Position numbers and translations under genes: made by a program | Shown here: positions 11,744 through 22,885 of the stretch, one piece after another | How the letters are laid out: each line of letters starts with the position of its first letter | Position numbering within the stretch: the stretch's first letter is position 1 | The notes under the pieces: generated by a model | What the model was told of the DNA's origin: nothing | Databases searched by the model: none | The model's input: the letters and a program-made list of their open reading frames with translations, nothing else | NCBI RefSeq assembly: GCF_963678635.1 | Contig: NC_087064.1 | Coordinates: 80,199,026 to 80,263,025 of the forward strand | Direction: 5' to 3' | Length of the DNA stretch: 64,000 nt | Source of the DNA: Symsagittifera roscoffensis | Taxonomy: Eukaryota; Xenacoelomorpha; Acoela; Convolutidae

Positions 11744-11957
11744 GGCTCTTTTCCAATTCCCCCCTTTCAAAATACCCAGTTTTATGTTTGTTTTACGTGT
11801 TATTACGGCTAAATGCGTGATGTTACGCTGTAAAGTATGAAGAACAAATCTGTTCACATTTGTCGATTCGTTCACCACGCCAAAATTCATTGCATTGTGA
11901 CAAGGTTGAATAAGCTTTTCAAAATTAAATTTGAAAGAGGGGGAATGGAAAAGAGCC
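11744..11957 (+). mobile_element. 214-bp MITE with 8-bp target duplication
   Basis: The element begins GGCTCTTTTCCAATTCCCCC and ends with the inverted counterpart (GGGGGAATGGAAAAGAGCC). Arms match over about 28 bp and enclose about 155 bp of non-coding sequence. Perfect 8-bp duplications GAAAACAT flank it at 11736-11743 and 11958-11965. An 8-bp duplication suggests a hAT-like transposase in trans, although the ends differ from the CAGGGGCGG family. The right duplication overlaps the ATG at 11964, and the element ends 50 bp before a good splice acceptor (12007). Confidence 0.9.
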
Positions 11958-13400
11958 GAAAACATGCCACGTTTATTCAAAAAAAACATCCCCTTTATGC
12001 TTTGTAGTCCAAATGCGCACGGAGAGGGTCCCTCGCAAGACTATGAACCGGACTCGGATCTCTCCGCTGAACCCGCAAAACATGTCTATACAAACGAAGA
12101 AACAATTGAGGTCCACAAAAGCGATGACGGCGACGTGAGCGTTCAGGTACTTGAAGATGCACATGAATTTGAAAAAGACGAGGAAGGAAATCTCCATCCG
12201 GTGAACGAAGACACTGAAAACACCTTTGAAGATGTAAAACAGGCGCAAACTTTGGAAAGGCTGATGAACGATGCTCCTCATGAAGTGGTGGGTCAATGGG
12301 ATAACGACAACAGCGGAGAAGCTCACTCGAGTTTTGTGGAAAAGGACCAAGATCATTTGGGGCGTGCAGGTGAAGCTTATCACTTCGACAATGAGTTAAT
12401 TGGCAATTATGACGATCAGGGCCATGAGGTGGCCAACCAATGGGAAAACGATCACAGCGGTGAAGCTCATTCTAGCTTTGTGGAAAAGGATCAAGGTCAC
12501 TTAGGTCGCGCAGGAGAGGCTGTTCACTTTGACAACCAACTGATCAGCGATGAACAACACGGGCAAGAAGTTGCGAACCAATGGGACAATGAGCATAGCG
12601 GGGAACCTCATTCAACAATGGTTGAGAAGGATCAAGCTCATTTGGGACGAGCTGGAGAAGAGTGTCAGCACGAACAAATGGTCAGCGCCTTTGACAATAG
12701 GCAGCCTGTAGACAATTTAGAGGCGATTAGTGGAAACGAAGAACATACTGGTCAATTTTCATACCACAGCGACGATGTTGAAAATGTTGTGCAAATGGAA
12801 GAACAATTGTTTCAAGTCAACGTGCAGCAAACAAGGACTGGTTTTGTTCAGTACAATGATGGCAATCAAGTTTTTACAACGCCAATAAACGCACACGAAA
12901 CTATTCAAAATAATCAAGAGCAAGATGATAGATCAAAAGAACTGACTCCATCGGTATACGAAGACTTTTATGACGACATGTTACAAGATGAAAACTATGA
13001 AGCATACTATGAAGAGCCAGCAGACCAGCAAAACGAAGGTGGTTCAAATGACATTGGGGTAACTCAGGAAGTTCAAGTTCTCGATCAACAGGGCCAGGAG
13101 ATAGAAACAATACGGACGCATTCCAATCAGTCAACTCCCTTCCAGGAAAATGTAAGCGAGAAAGCACAGCATGGAAATGTGCATGCAAACCTAAGCGTTG
13201 AAGGAAATAGCAACCTTTCACAGAATAGCTCAGCTAAAAAGTACATATATAAGGACGAGCAGATAATTGAAATACGGAGTCAGATAACACATGACTTAGT
13301 GGCGACATCAAATGTAACACAAACTTCTCATATAACCGACGACACTACAGGCGCTACTATAGCTGAAGAAACTCGATCTTTTCATGGAGGTGAACTATGA
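11931..13400 (+). CDS. Acidic repeat protein exon (likely 3' exon of the 8010 gene)
   Basis: An open frame of 489 codons ends at TGA 13398-13400. The first ATG (11931) lies inside a MITE, and a second (11964) straddles its target duplication. The more natural start of the coding part is the acceptor TTTATGCTTTGTAG at 12007, whose exon is in the phase needed by the donor at 8819. Joining 8010-8818 to 12008-13400 would give about 733 residues, a basic N-terminal half and acidic C-terminal half. Three repeats of 48, 47 and about 47 residues start at 12279, 12423 and 12564, each with a QW(D/E)N(D/E)xSGEAHSS-like core and VEKDQxHLGRAGE. The rest is Asp/Glu/Gln/Asn-rich. No signal peptide or membrane segment is seen, and I recognise no family. 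Confidence 0.72.
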   Translation: MKEGEWKRAENMPRLFKKNIPFMLCSPNAHGEGPSQDYEPDSDLSAEPAKHVYTNEETIEVHKSDDGDVSVQVLEDAHEFEKDEEGNLHPVNEDTENTFEDVKQAQTLERLMNDAPHEVVGQWDNDNSGEAHSSFVEKDQDHLGRAGEAYHFDNELIGNYDDQGHEVANQWENDHSGEAHSSFVEKDQGHLGRAGEAVHFDNQLISDEQHGQEVANQWDNEHSGEPHSTMVEKDQAHLGRAGEECQHEQMVSAFDNRQPVDNLEAISGNEEHTGQFSYHSDDVENVVQMEEQLFQVNVQQTRTGFVQYNDGNQVFTTPINAHETIQNNQEQDDRSKELTPSVYEDFYDDMLQDENYEAYYEEPADQQNEGGSNDIGVTQEVQVLDQQGQEIETIRTHSNQSTPFQENVSEKAQHGNVHANLSVEGNSNLSQNSSAKKYIYKDEQIIEIRSQITHDLVATSNVTQTSHITDDTTGATIAEETRSFHGGEL

Positions 13401-13403
13401 GAT

Positions 13404-13490
13404 AATCATTTGAATGTAACCGTTTTCAAACGAATCATTTGAATGTAACCGTTTTCAAACGAATCATTTGAATGTAACCGTTTTCAAACG
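13404..13490 (+). repeat. Three identical 29-bp tandem repeats just after a stop codon
   Basis: The unit AATCATTTGAATGTAACCGT plus TTTCAAACG occurs three times head to tail (13404-13432, 13433-13461, 13462-13490). It starts three bases after the TGA of the acidic exon, so it should be in the 3' untranslated region. The copies are identical, implying recent amplification. Confidence 0.95.
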
Positions 13491-14687
13491 AAGAGATACT
13501 TTAAAGAGGTATTTTAATAACAATCGAACTTCAATTTCACGACAGCGCGAAAATCACTGGACGCGAAATTTGCTATTTTTGAGAATAAACGGGATACTAA
13601 AAAAAATTGCTTTGAGAATTCATAAGCATTTCCTCGGGGAAACCGGAGGCAAAAAAAAAGAGAAAAGAACTAGGCGTATGCAAAAGACAATCATTTGAGG
13701 TTAAAAAAATGCAACCAAACTTTGTATAATTAAAGCAGCACTGCAGAGGTAAAGCTTTTCATTACCCGCAGGTTTGAGTTTCAAAATACAACAGATTGGT
13801 CGCAAAACTAAAAAGAACAAAAAATTAAAAGAACACAAATTAAATGGCTATGCTGAGCTTCGCACCAATTGCAATAAAATGTTTCATCAGTGTTGATGAA
13901 ATTATCTAATTTAACAATCATGACCATACAACAGAATGCAATATTAGCATCATAAAAAAACTTACCAAGAGGCAACTAAACCAAACAAACCTGAGCAGAA
14001 ACTTTATACTTGCACTTTAATTTTTTTTAAATTGTAAATTACAAAATGGGCCCTTCCGTTTAGTTACAGCCAGTGCACAACTGGATAGGACCAGGCCAGC
14101 GTTATAAAAAAGCACATCTATATCAGCAAACTGTATCATGGTATCAATGAAGTCATATATCAGTATTAAATGCATTGTCGTAATGTTGATTTTTCTTAAC
14201 CGTCCTTCCTCTTCAGTAGCGCTTATAGAGTTCTCGATAAATTGAACTTTGCGCAGCTACCTGCACCCCTTATACATAGTATAGAGCTCCTGAGGAGCGC
14301 GAGGCTTATTTCAGTTTTAGTTAACTTAGTTTTTCGGCTAATCGCTGCATCGTCCGCGTGGCTGTGGGAGTAACTCCACTGGCGCATCCGAATATCAGCG
14401 AGCAGAAGCTAATCTGCTCTACACTTAAAAATTTTTTGTTGATATTTGGAGTTCTTTAGCGTTTCGTGATATTTGTAAGCGTCTTTATGTGCCAGTCGGT
14501 CATATTTGGAAGTTTGACGTTGACATGGAAGTTTAACCTTGATTGACGTTAACTTGGAAGTTTAAACTTGATTTGGGGACAAATTAATTTTTCAAAAAAT
14601 CGAATCGACCATGTCATGCTCAAGTTTCTCTCGACAAATGAAATTCAGAAAATAATTTGATCAAATGATATCAAGAGCGCATTAAGG

Positions 14688-15812
14688 TTATAATGTTCTT
14701 GCGAAAGCTTTTTCTTCCAGGATGTGGACGTCGTCGGTCTGGAAATCCTTTCTGAAGGTCTTTAACAGGTTGGCTGGTTTCTGTCCTTTTCCTTTTCGTT
14801 TGGGTAGAGTTTGCACGTGTTCGTAGATTTGCTTGATGCTCGTGCCTCGTCGTAATACGTGTCCCAGGTGCTTGCGTCTTCGCTCTGTCACAAATTCTGA
14901 AAGAGGTACAGTTCTCGTTACCTCGTACAACACATCATTGGAAATGATTTTCGGGTAATGAATGTTCAGTACCCTTCTCAGGTGTTTTCTGTGAAGAATA
15001 TCAAGTTTATCGTTCGTGCCCTTGTTAGCATGCCAGGTTGAGCAGATATAGGTTAGTATGGACCGTACATACGTCGTGTAAATACTTACCTTGTTACATA
15101 CCTTCACATACGGATTTTTCCAGATTTTTTGGTATTTGCTCAGGGCAATGGTAGCTAGTTGATTGCGTCGTTTGATGTCTGCTTGGTCATCTCAAATAGA
15201 GCCAAGTTTTTTGGTGTTGGAGAGGTCTGCTGTTTTGGATAAGATCGTCACTTCCGTCTTGTCGTTGTTGAGTTTAAGGTTGTATTTCTCAAAGGTCTTT
15301 TCCGTGACATCAAGTAGTTCTTCTTTGCTGATGTCGTTCACAGTGATGAAATCGACATCGTCTGCATATTCCATGTGCAGCTGCAGGACTGGAGATTGAA
15401 GGCAGTATGTGTGATCTGACTCTGTACCTTTTCTACTTCCGTCGACTTCTTTTAGCGCTTTGTCGAGATAGTAGGTGAAGAGTTTCGGGGAAATAGAGTC
15501 TCCTTGGGGGACCCCGATGTTTGTGGTAAAGATTGCACTAATTTCTTTACCACTGCGAGATTAGTTTCGGTAAACAATAGCTTCACGAGGTTTAAGGTTC
15601 CCTCGTCTTGTATCTCATCACCAAGCATCGTCAGCAAACGGTTACGGTCCACATTATCATAGGCTTTCGACATGCCTATTATGGTGGGGTCAAATTCGCG
15701 TTCAATACTGGCGGCTAGGAGGATTTTGTGAGCCAGAACTACATCGCTGGTGCTCTTGTCTTTACAGTAGGCATGTTGGAATCTGTCTGTTGGTTTTGAT
15801 GAGTCTGTCTGG
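14688..15812 (-). pseudogene. RTE-like LINE reverse transcriptase, 3' part, decayed
   Basis: The minus strand encodes the end of a non-LTR reverse transcriptase in several frames. It has an (M)SKAYDNVDRNRLL motif near 15635-15673, the YADD catalytic box with a following KTEV motif (15192-15374), and a C-terminal region with a YVRSILTYICSTWHANKG-like segment and RRRKHLGHVLRR (14688-15107). These are typical of RTE and related APE-type LINEs. Frameshifts and stops separate the parts. The element ends near 14688. The 5' part lies inverted alongside (15817-16065). Confidence 0.85.
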
Positions 15813-15816
15813 TTTT

Positions 15817-16065
15817 GATGAGTCGGGTGATGCCGGCTCAGGCATTCAAAATATCTAAATCTGAAACGAAAGCCGTATCTATTGGAACGTGGAACGTCAG
15901 GGGTCTAAGAAAGAAGGTCAAAGACATCGAAGAAGTACAGGTCAGAAAGAACGTCGACATCTGCGCCATTCAAGAGACAAAAACAGATGCACTCGAAGAA
16001 ACACCTATCCACTACGAAGCAATATGCTTCCACAGAGATCAGAAGCAATACGGACAGGCCTTCCT
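15817..16065 (+). pseudogene. LINE APE-type endonuclease N-terminus, inverted relative to its RT
   Basis: The plus-strand frame shows the start of an apurinic-like endonuclease: GTWNVRGL, then VDICAIQETKT with the catalytic Glu, as in RTE/CFDP2-type elements. It stops after about 80 residues where the host repeat resumes (TTGTTCCTGATAG, as in unit 2). It faces away from the RT fragment at 14688-15812. A 19-bp direct duplication around TGGTTTTGATGAGTC (15795-15825) marks the junction. Confidence 0.8.
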
Positions 16066-16522
16066 CATCTTGTTCCTGATAGAGAAAAACGTGAAATATT
16101 GCGGGAGTATCGTCGTTGGGAGAGAGAAAACCTTGACTGGAAAGATTCCAGCTGAAGCTGCCCAACGTTTCAGAAGGTTAAACTTGTTAATTTAAAAATA
16201 CTTATTGCGAAAAACTTCTAGAGTTGCTTTACTTTTATCATTTACTGAATTCTAGTTTCGAATCACTATGTGAGTACCTAATTTAAATTTCCTGAGAGCA
16301 TTTTATGTGATTACATTGAGATGAGGCGAGTTTTAGGTTGATTCATTTGAAATGGATCAGAGGTTCATTGTCTAATCGAACTAATGGTTTACTAGAGCTT
16401 CCGACCCTGTTTTTGGGGCGTTCGCGTGTTTTAGGTATTTGCACAGTACAGGGAAAGTGTCAGGTTAAAATTTGCACCACATGCACATGTAATTGGGGTT
16501 TTCGCCGGTTCCCCTCCGTATC

Positions 16523-17100
16523 TTAAGAAAAACCCGCCGGTTCCCCTCCGTACCTTCCCCTCCGTATCTTAAGATTCAGCTTGAAAGTGTATCTGTTTAG
16601 TGGTAAAGCATTGAATCAAGTAGAGGCTCTTTTTCAGAGGCCACGTGAATTGCGTATCTATCAGTTCCACTTAGGAATTATTGAGGATTGTTTTCTTTAT
16701 GTTTGTTCTATAAGTTTTCAGTTATTTGATTTGCGTACAAGTTTTTTTTTTGCTGTGTTGTTGCTGTAACAAAAGCTTGAGATTCCAGTTAAAGTAATGT
16801 TTCCATAGACTGTCTTGATTTTCGCCGGTTCCCCTCCGTATCTTCCCCTACGTATCTTAAGATTCAGCTTGAAAGTGTATCTGTTTAGTGGTAAAGCATT
16901 GAATCAAGTAGAGGCTCCTTTTCAGAGGCCACGTGAATTGCGTATCTATCAGTTCCACTTAGGAATTAATGAGTTTTTTTTTCTTCTGTTTGTTCTACAA
17001 GTTTTCAGTTTTTTGATTTGCGTACAAGTTTTTCTTGCTGTGTTGTTGCTGTAACAAAATCTTGAGATTCCAGTAAATGAAATGTTTCCATAGACAATCT
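16523..17100 (+). repeat. Tandem duplication with about 285-bp period
   Basis: The block beginning CGCCGGTTCCCCTCCGTATC and containing GCTTGAAAGTGTATCTGTTT is present at 16579 and again at 16864, each followed by a matching 230-bp stretch. A further single copy lies inverted near 21290. Short open frames at 16581 and 16815 are copies of each other in this repeat and not evidence of a gene. Confidence 0.85.
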
Positions 17101-18147
17101 TGATAGCTTTCATGATCGAATAGCAGCTTGGTGTTAAGAACACCCATTTCATGAGGTAAGGAGGATATCTCATGGAACTGGGGGCTTAATGTGTCTTTAC
17201 CGACTAGGTATTAGTTGTTCTTTGATAATTTTTTCACATGTTTCGAAATTTTCTACAAAGAACTCAGAGTTGTCTTAATTAGAACTGAAAGCTTTTTTGA
17301 ACTCTTTTAGTATAGCAAGCATAAACGTATAGAGGTTTTTTTTAGCAGTTTTTGTCAGTTTTCATTTTAAAATTGGTTTGTTCATTCTATTGAATTTCGA
17401 GGAAATTTTTACATTCAAATTCTGTACTTATAACAGAATCAAGCATTGGTTCGCCTGCCTTCATTTTGATTTTTGTGGTTTCGAAGATTTTCTCTGCTTC
17501 ACCGAGTTTCTCATGCTTGACTATGTGCTGGTAAATGGATGCTTTAGATGGTAGCCAAAAAAATTACCAAGTGAACCATTTTTTATCGAGGAGGGGTCAA
17601 AGGTTGCTTAATTAGGACAAAATGTTGCATTGAATATGCGATCCACACTCTGAAATATCAATATAGCAAAACCTCCGCCGATGCTGTTTTACCGATAGAA
17701 GCCGAAAACACTTTCAATTCGCTAAATTGGAAGCTGGCATGAAAAACATAAAAACTATCTGCTCATCTCTTTTAACTGTGGCTGAGAACTGCTAGATCAA
17801 TACGTCTAAACTGTTCGTTAACATAAAACCATCTAATGGTCTCAAGAAGGGGCATTGAAGTGGGATCCGCTAGCAATGGCTATGTACGGTCTAGCCATAT
17901 TATCCCTCAAACGACTTTTTTTATCAGTAGACAATGTAAGCCAGAAGTGTTACACAGACATCGAGACACAACAGTAGCTAAACTAGTCTATGAACCATCC
18001 TCGATAAAAAATCTTTGACTAGGTAAAATTTTTGGCTACGATAAGAAAGGATCAAAATACCAGCACATAACCAAAAATGAGAAATTCGGTGGAGCGGAGA
18101 AAAATTTCGGAAACACAATAATCACTATAAAGGAGGGCAAACGAATA

Positions 18148-20713
18148 GTATAATTAAAGCAGCACTGCAGACGTAAAGTTTTTCTTTAGGCGCAGGTTCG
18201 AGTTTCAAATTACAACAGATTGGTCGCAAAAATAAAAAAAAACAACAATTTAAAAGAAAAGAAATTAAATGGCTATGCTGAGCTTGCACCAATTGCAATC
18301 AACTGTTTCATCAGTAATGATGAATTTTTCTAATATAACAATTATGGTCATACAATAGATTGCAATTGTAGCATCATATAAAAAACTTATCAAGAGGCAA
18401 CTAAGCCAAACATACCTGAGCAGAAACTTTATAATAGCACTTAGGTAATTTTGGAGCAACTCCACTGGCGCGTCCGAAAATCAGCAAGCATAAGCTAATC
18501 AGCTCTACTTTTAAAAATTTTTGCTGATATTTGGAGTTGTTCAGCGTTTCGTGATATTTGTAAGCGTCTTTATGTGCCAGTCGGTCATGTTTGGAAGTTT
18601 GACGTTGACTTGGAAGTTTAACCTTGATTTGGGGACAAACCTAATTTTTCAAAAAATCGAATCGACGATGTCATGCTCAAGTTTCTCTCGACAACTGAAA
18701 TTCAGAAATTAATTTGATTTAAAAAAATTACAGAATTGCGGGAGAATCGATAAAAATCAACAACCTGAATAGAGCTGTCTTGTTCCTGATAGAGAGAAAC
18801 GTGAAACCGTGCGGGAGTATCGTCGTTGGGAGAGAGAGAGCCTTGACTTGAAAAGTTCCAGCTGAAGCTGCCAAGGTTTCAGAAGAATGAACTTGTTAAT
18901 TTGAAACTAGTTATTGCAGAGAACTTCTACAGTTGCTTTACTTTTATCATTTACTTAATTCTAGATTCGCGTCACTATGTGAGTACCTAATTTAAACTTG
19001 CTGAGTGCGTTTTATGTGATTATATTGAAATGAGGTCACTTTTAGGTTGGTCCATCTGAAATGGATCACACAGGTTCATTGTTTAATAAAACTAATGGTA
19101 TACTAGAGCTTCCGACCCTGTTTTTAATGGCGTTCGCGTGTTTAGGTATTTAGAGACCTAACCATGGGGGCGTTCTTATCATTGAAAGGGGGTATTTTGG
19201 TAGTGGCATTTAAGCAGTAACACGATTTGCAGTCTCATTTCTTACGCGAACCGAATTGGCTCCGACTGAATAAGGTAAATAAACGCAAGATTTAGCGTCC
19301 CTGATCCTTGCACCACTGGTTATAGGGCCTCTTTTTCTTAACCTCATTTGTGACATAAAGAGGTGACTGTTACATTTTGAAGTTTTTGCGATGTTTAGAC
19401 ATGGCGTTTGAAAAATTTAACATCAAAGACAGCGCGGCCAAATCTTGAACTCAGAATCTGCTTTAATCTCAAGTCGTGCCTCGTCTTCAGTTGTAGTTGA
19501 ATTGTTGGGAGAGTGTTCGCATTTGCTTCCTTTTCAGAGGCAAGGTTGATTGCGTATTCATCAGGTTTACTTTGGGTGTTAGTGAGGTTTGTTTGTTTTC
19601 TTTCGGTTTGTTCTATCAGTTTTCATTTTTCGTACAATTCTTCTCGCTGTGTCATTGCTGTAATATGATCTTGAGATTCAAGTACTAGTGATGTTTCCTC
19701 AAAAAATTCTAGATAGTTTTCACGATCGGATGGCAGCTGATGTGTTAGGCCCCCCATTTTAAGGGGGTAAGGAAGATATCTCACGGATTTGGGGTTTTAA
19801 TGTGTCTTTATTGACTAGACTAGGTATCAGTTGAGTTGCTCTTTGATAATCTGTTCACAAGTTTTTTTCAAGTTATTCTTGAGCTCCTTTGTTATAGCAG
19901 ACAGAAACTTTTTGGTGAGAGGTTTTACCGATATTTGTTCGTTTTTCAAAACTTTGATTTGCTCATTCTGTTGAAACTCGAGGAAATTCATACATTCAAA
20001 TTCTGTACCTATAAAAAAATCAATCACTCGTTTGCCAGCCTTTATAGTGATTTCTGTGTTTTCGAAGATTTTCTCTGCTTCACCGAGTTTCTCATGCTTG
20101 ACTATGTGCTGGTAATTGGATGCTTCAACATGGTAGCCAATGAATTTACCATATGAAACATATTTATCGCGGAGGGGTCAAAAGTTGCTTAATTTAGGAC
20201 AAAATGTTGCATCGAATATGCGATCCTTACACTGAAATATCAATATAGCAAAATCTCCGCCGATGCTGTTTGACTGATAGATGCCGAAAACACTTTCTGT
20301 TTGCTAAATTGAAAGCTGGCATGAAAAACATCGTAATTATCTGATCATCTCTTTTGACAGCGGTTGAGAACTGCTAGATCAACGTGTTTAAACTGTTCGT
20401 TAACATAAAACCATCTACTGGTCTCAATAAAATGCATTGCAGTGGGATCCGCTAGCAATGGCCATGTACGGTCTAGCCATATTATCCCTCAAACGACTTT
20501 TTTATCAGTAGACAATGTAACCCAGAAAAGTTACACAGACACCGAGACGCAACAGTAGCTAAACTAAGCAATATATGAACCGTCCTCGATAAAATTCTTT
20601 CCATAGGGAAGATTTTTGGCTACCATAACAAAGCATAAACAAAAATGAGAAACTATGTGAAGCAGAGAAAAATTTCGGAAACACAAAAATCACTATAAAG
20701 GAGGGCGAACGAA
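18148..20713. repeat. Tandem segmental repeat, unit 2, and left arm of a foldback
   Basis: This is the second head-to-tail copy of the unit starting at 13727, without the LINE. Its segment up to about 20157 is also the left arm of a large inverted repeat whose right arm begins about 20621; the roughly 460-bp loop is 20158-20620. On the minus strand the arm retains a fairly continuous lysine/glutamate-rich frame (about 20157 to 19827) that is repeated inverted in the right arm. I do not recognise the protein. Confidence 0.75.
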
Positions 20714-22070
20714 TGCTTGATTCTGTTATAGGTACAGAATTTGAATGTAAAAATTTCCTCGAGTTTCAATAGAGTGAACAGACCAATTTTAGAACAAAAA
20801 TTGTCAAAAACTGCTAAAAACCCCCTAAAAATTTATGCCTGCTATACTAAAAGAGTTCAAAAAAGCTTTCAGTTCTAATTAGGTCAACTCTGAATTTTGT
20901 GGAAAACTTAGAAACCTGTGAAAAGATTATCAAAGAACATCTAATGCCTAGTCGGTAAAAAAACATTAAGCCCCCAGTTCCATGAGATATCTTGCTTACC
21001 CCCTTTAAATGGGTGGTCTTAACACCAAGCTGCTATCCGATCATGAAAGCTATCAAGATTATCTATGGAAACATTCCTTTTACTGGAATCTCAAGTTTTT
21101 GTTACAGCAACAACACAGCAAGAAAAAACTTGTACGCAAATCAAAAAACTGAAAACTTATTGAACAAACAGAAAGAAAACAAACCTCATTAATTCCTAAG
21201 TGGAATTGATAGAAACGCAATTCACGTGGCCTCAGAAAAGGAGCCTCTACTTGATTCAAGGCTTTACCACTAAACAGATACACTTTCAAGCTGAATAAAT
21301 CAGAATTCAGAGATGGTTTTATCTTAAGATACGGAGGGGAACCGAACAAAACCGCACTCACATGTGCATGTGGTGCAAAATTTAACGTGACACATTCCCT
21401 GCACTGTGCAAAGGGCGGACATATACATTTAGGACACATTATAAAAATAGAGACACATTCGCCAAAATCATAAACAAGGTTTGCCATGAAGTCGAGATTG
21501 AACCGAAATTTTAGCCGCTGCATTGCGAAGCGTTGTCAACAATTCAACTACAACTGAAGACGAGGCAAAACCTGAGATAAAAAAGCAAACGGACTCTGGG
21601 CTTCAAAATTTAGCCGCGCTGTCTTTGATGATAAAATTTCCAACGGCCCTGCCAAAACATCGCAAAAATTGCATAAAGACGCATAAAAATATTGCGAAAC
21701 GCTGAAGAAGTCCAAATGTCAGCAAAGAATTTTAAACGTAGAGCAGTGTAGCTTCTGCTCGCTGATTTTAGGATGCGCGAGTGGCGCTGCTCCAACAACC
21801 ACGCAGACGATGCAGCGATTAGTTAAAAAAGACAACACAGCTACCCAGAATCGCTAAACTACGTAAGAACTAAAATAAGCTTCACGCTCCCCAGGAGCTC
21901 TATACTAAGTATAAGGGTGCAGGTCACTGCGCAAAGTTCTATTCATCGACAACTCTATAAGCGTTTCTGCAGAGGAAGGACGGTTACGATAAATTAACAT
22001 TGCGACGATTCATTTAATGCTGATATATGAATTCATTGATACAATGATACAGTTTGCTGATATATATTAC
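20621..22070. repeat. Right arm of foldback-like inverted repeat
   Basis: This is the inverted counterpart of unit 2 and of parts of unit 1. Paired landmarks include CTCAAGATTTTGTTACAGCA-like sequence near 21090 against 17055, the AGTTGAATTGT block (21540 against 19490) and AGGAAGGACGGTTA (21973 against 14200). Arms are clearly homologous but diverged, so the palindrome is old. The pairing reaches 14118 of unit 1 against about 22066 here, giving arms near 2 kb. Confidence 0.72.
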
Positions 22071-22190
22071 TCAATGCCGAGAGAGTCTCGGACCTTGATC
22101 ATTAAACGTTGCAATTTTTTGTTAGTTTTGGGCAAGAAAGAGTCAGATATGGAACAATCAAAGCTAATCACCTTCTATAGCAGACAACAG

Positions 22191-22885
22191 TACTGAGAGT
22201 ACTTTTCCTATTGGGACCTGAAAGCTTACTGTATCATCCAGGAAACACACCTCCTTCCAATGAAGGATCAGAAAAAAACTGAAACAGTGAAAGGCGGAGA
22301 GATCGGCACAAAAAATGCAAATTCGATTAAGTGGACTATATGAGACCTATAAAAGGAAAAACACTCGCTGATCAGAAACTCCAAAAAAAACTCTTGAAAT
22401 TTTTCTACTTTTTTGAAAGAAGCCCATATGAATATATTGTAAAGTTAATAAATATTTCTAAACTGGCATAGTTTTTAATTAAACACAGGTTTTAGTTTTA
22501 AAGTATTTTTTCTAGGAAAAGAAATGTGCCTTGTGACGTATCGTGCCATATATAAAATTGAGACGGTTGCTGTAGGTATTATTGTAAACGCAAGACAGAC
22601 AACTCTTACATTACGAGGCCAAACTGTGCATTTTGTGCATTGTAAGGGGATTCCGCTACAAGGGCGCTCCCTTTGTTCTTCCTTAGTTCTTTACTTTCCT
22701 TTGATCGTTCCGACAAAAATTTAACATGTTTAAAGGCTTGTCTCTGGAATCCAGGAACATACAGACACAGGATTGTGCGCCTATCCAGTGCATAGTTTGG
22801 CCTCGTAATGTAGACTCGTTCTGTGACCTTCTAAAATCTTTTAGAGGCGCAGTTGAGTTTTTATGAACAGATTTGGCTCTCGCAA
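22191..22885 (+). repeat. 695-bp tandem duplication, copy 1
   Basis: It is directly followed by a second copy with only a few substitutions (for example GATTAAGTGG against GATAAAGTGG). It contains a TATA-box-like CCTATAAAAGG near 22350, a following AATAAA-containing stretch, and an internal inverted repeat around CATTACGAGGCCAAACT (22607 against 22812). The longest open frames (66 codons) are not recognised. It might be a duplicated LTR or MITE-bearing segment; no TG..CA ends or target duplication were found. Confidence 0.9.

Larger units (their letters stand above)
13727..18147. repeat. Tandem segmental repeat, unit 1 (carries LINE insertion)
   Basis: Unit 1 starts GTATAATTAAAGCAGCACTG and is repeated as unit 2 at 18148-20713. 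Shared landmarks occur in the same order: TTCGTGATATTTGTAAGCGT (14461 and 18546), GTTCCTGATAGAGA (about 16070 and 18782) and GGGATCCGCTAGCAATGG (about 17860 and 20447). Unit 1 differs by about 1.4 kb of LINE sequence between 14680 and 16066 and by sequence near 14020-14375 missing from unit 2. Inside it, 17400-17565 (minus) matches 18030-18145 (plus), so the unit is itself foldback-like, with 17570-18020 as the loop. Its right arm is cut off at 18147. Confidence 0.8.

Noticed and set aside
22524-22724. 66-codon frame repeated at 23219 as a duplicated gene
   Set aside because: Short, no recognised motif, and its conservation is explained by the recent 695-bp DNA duplication.
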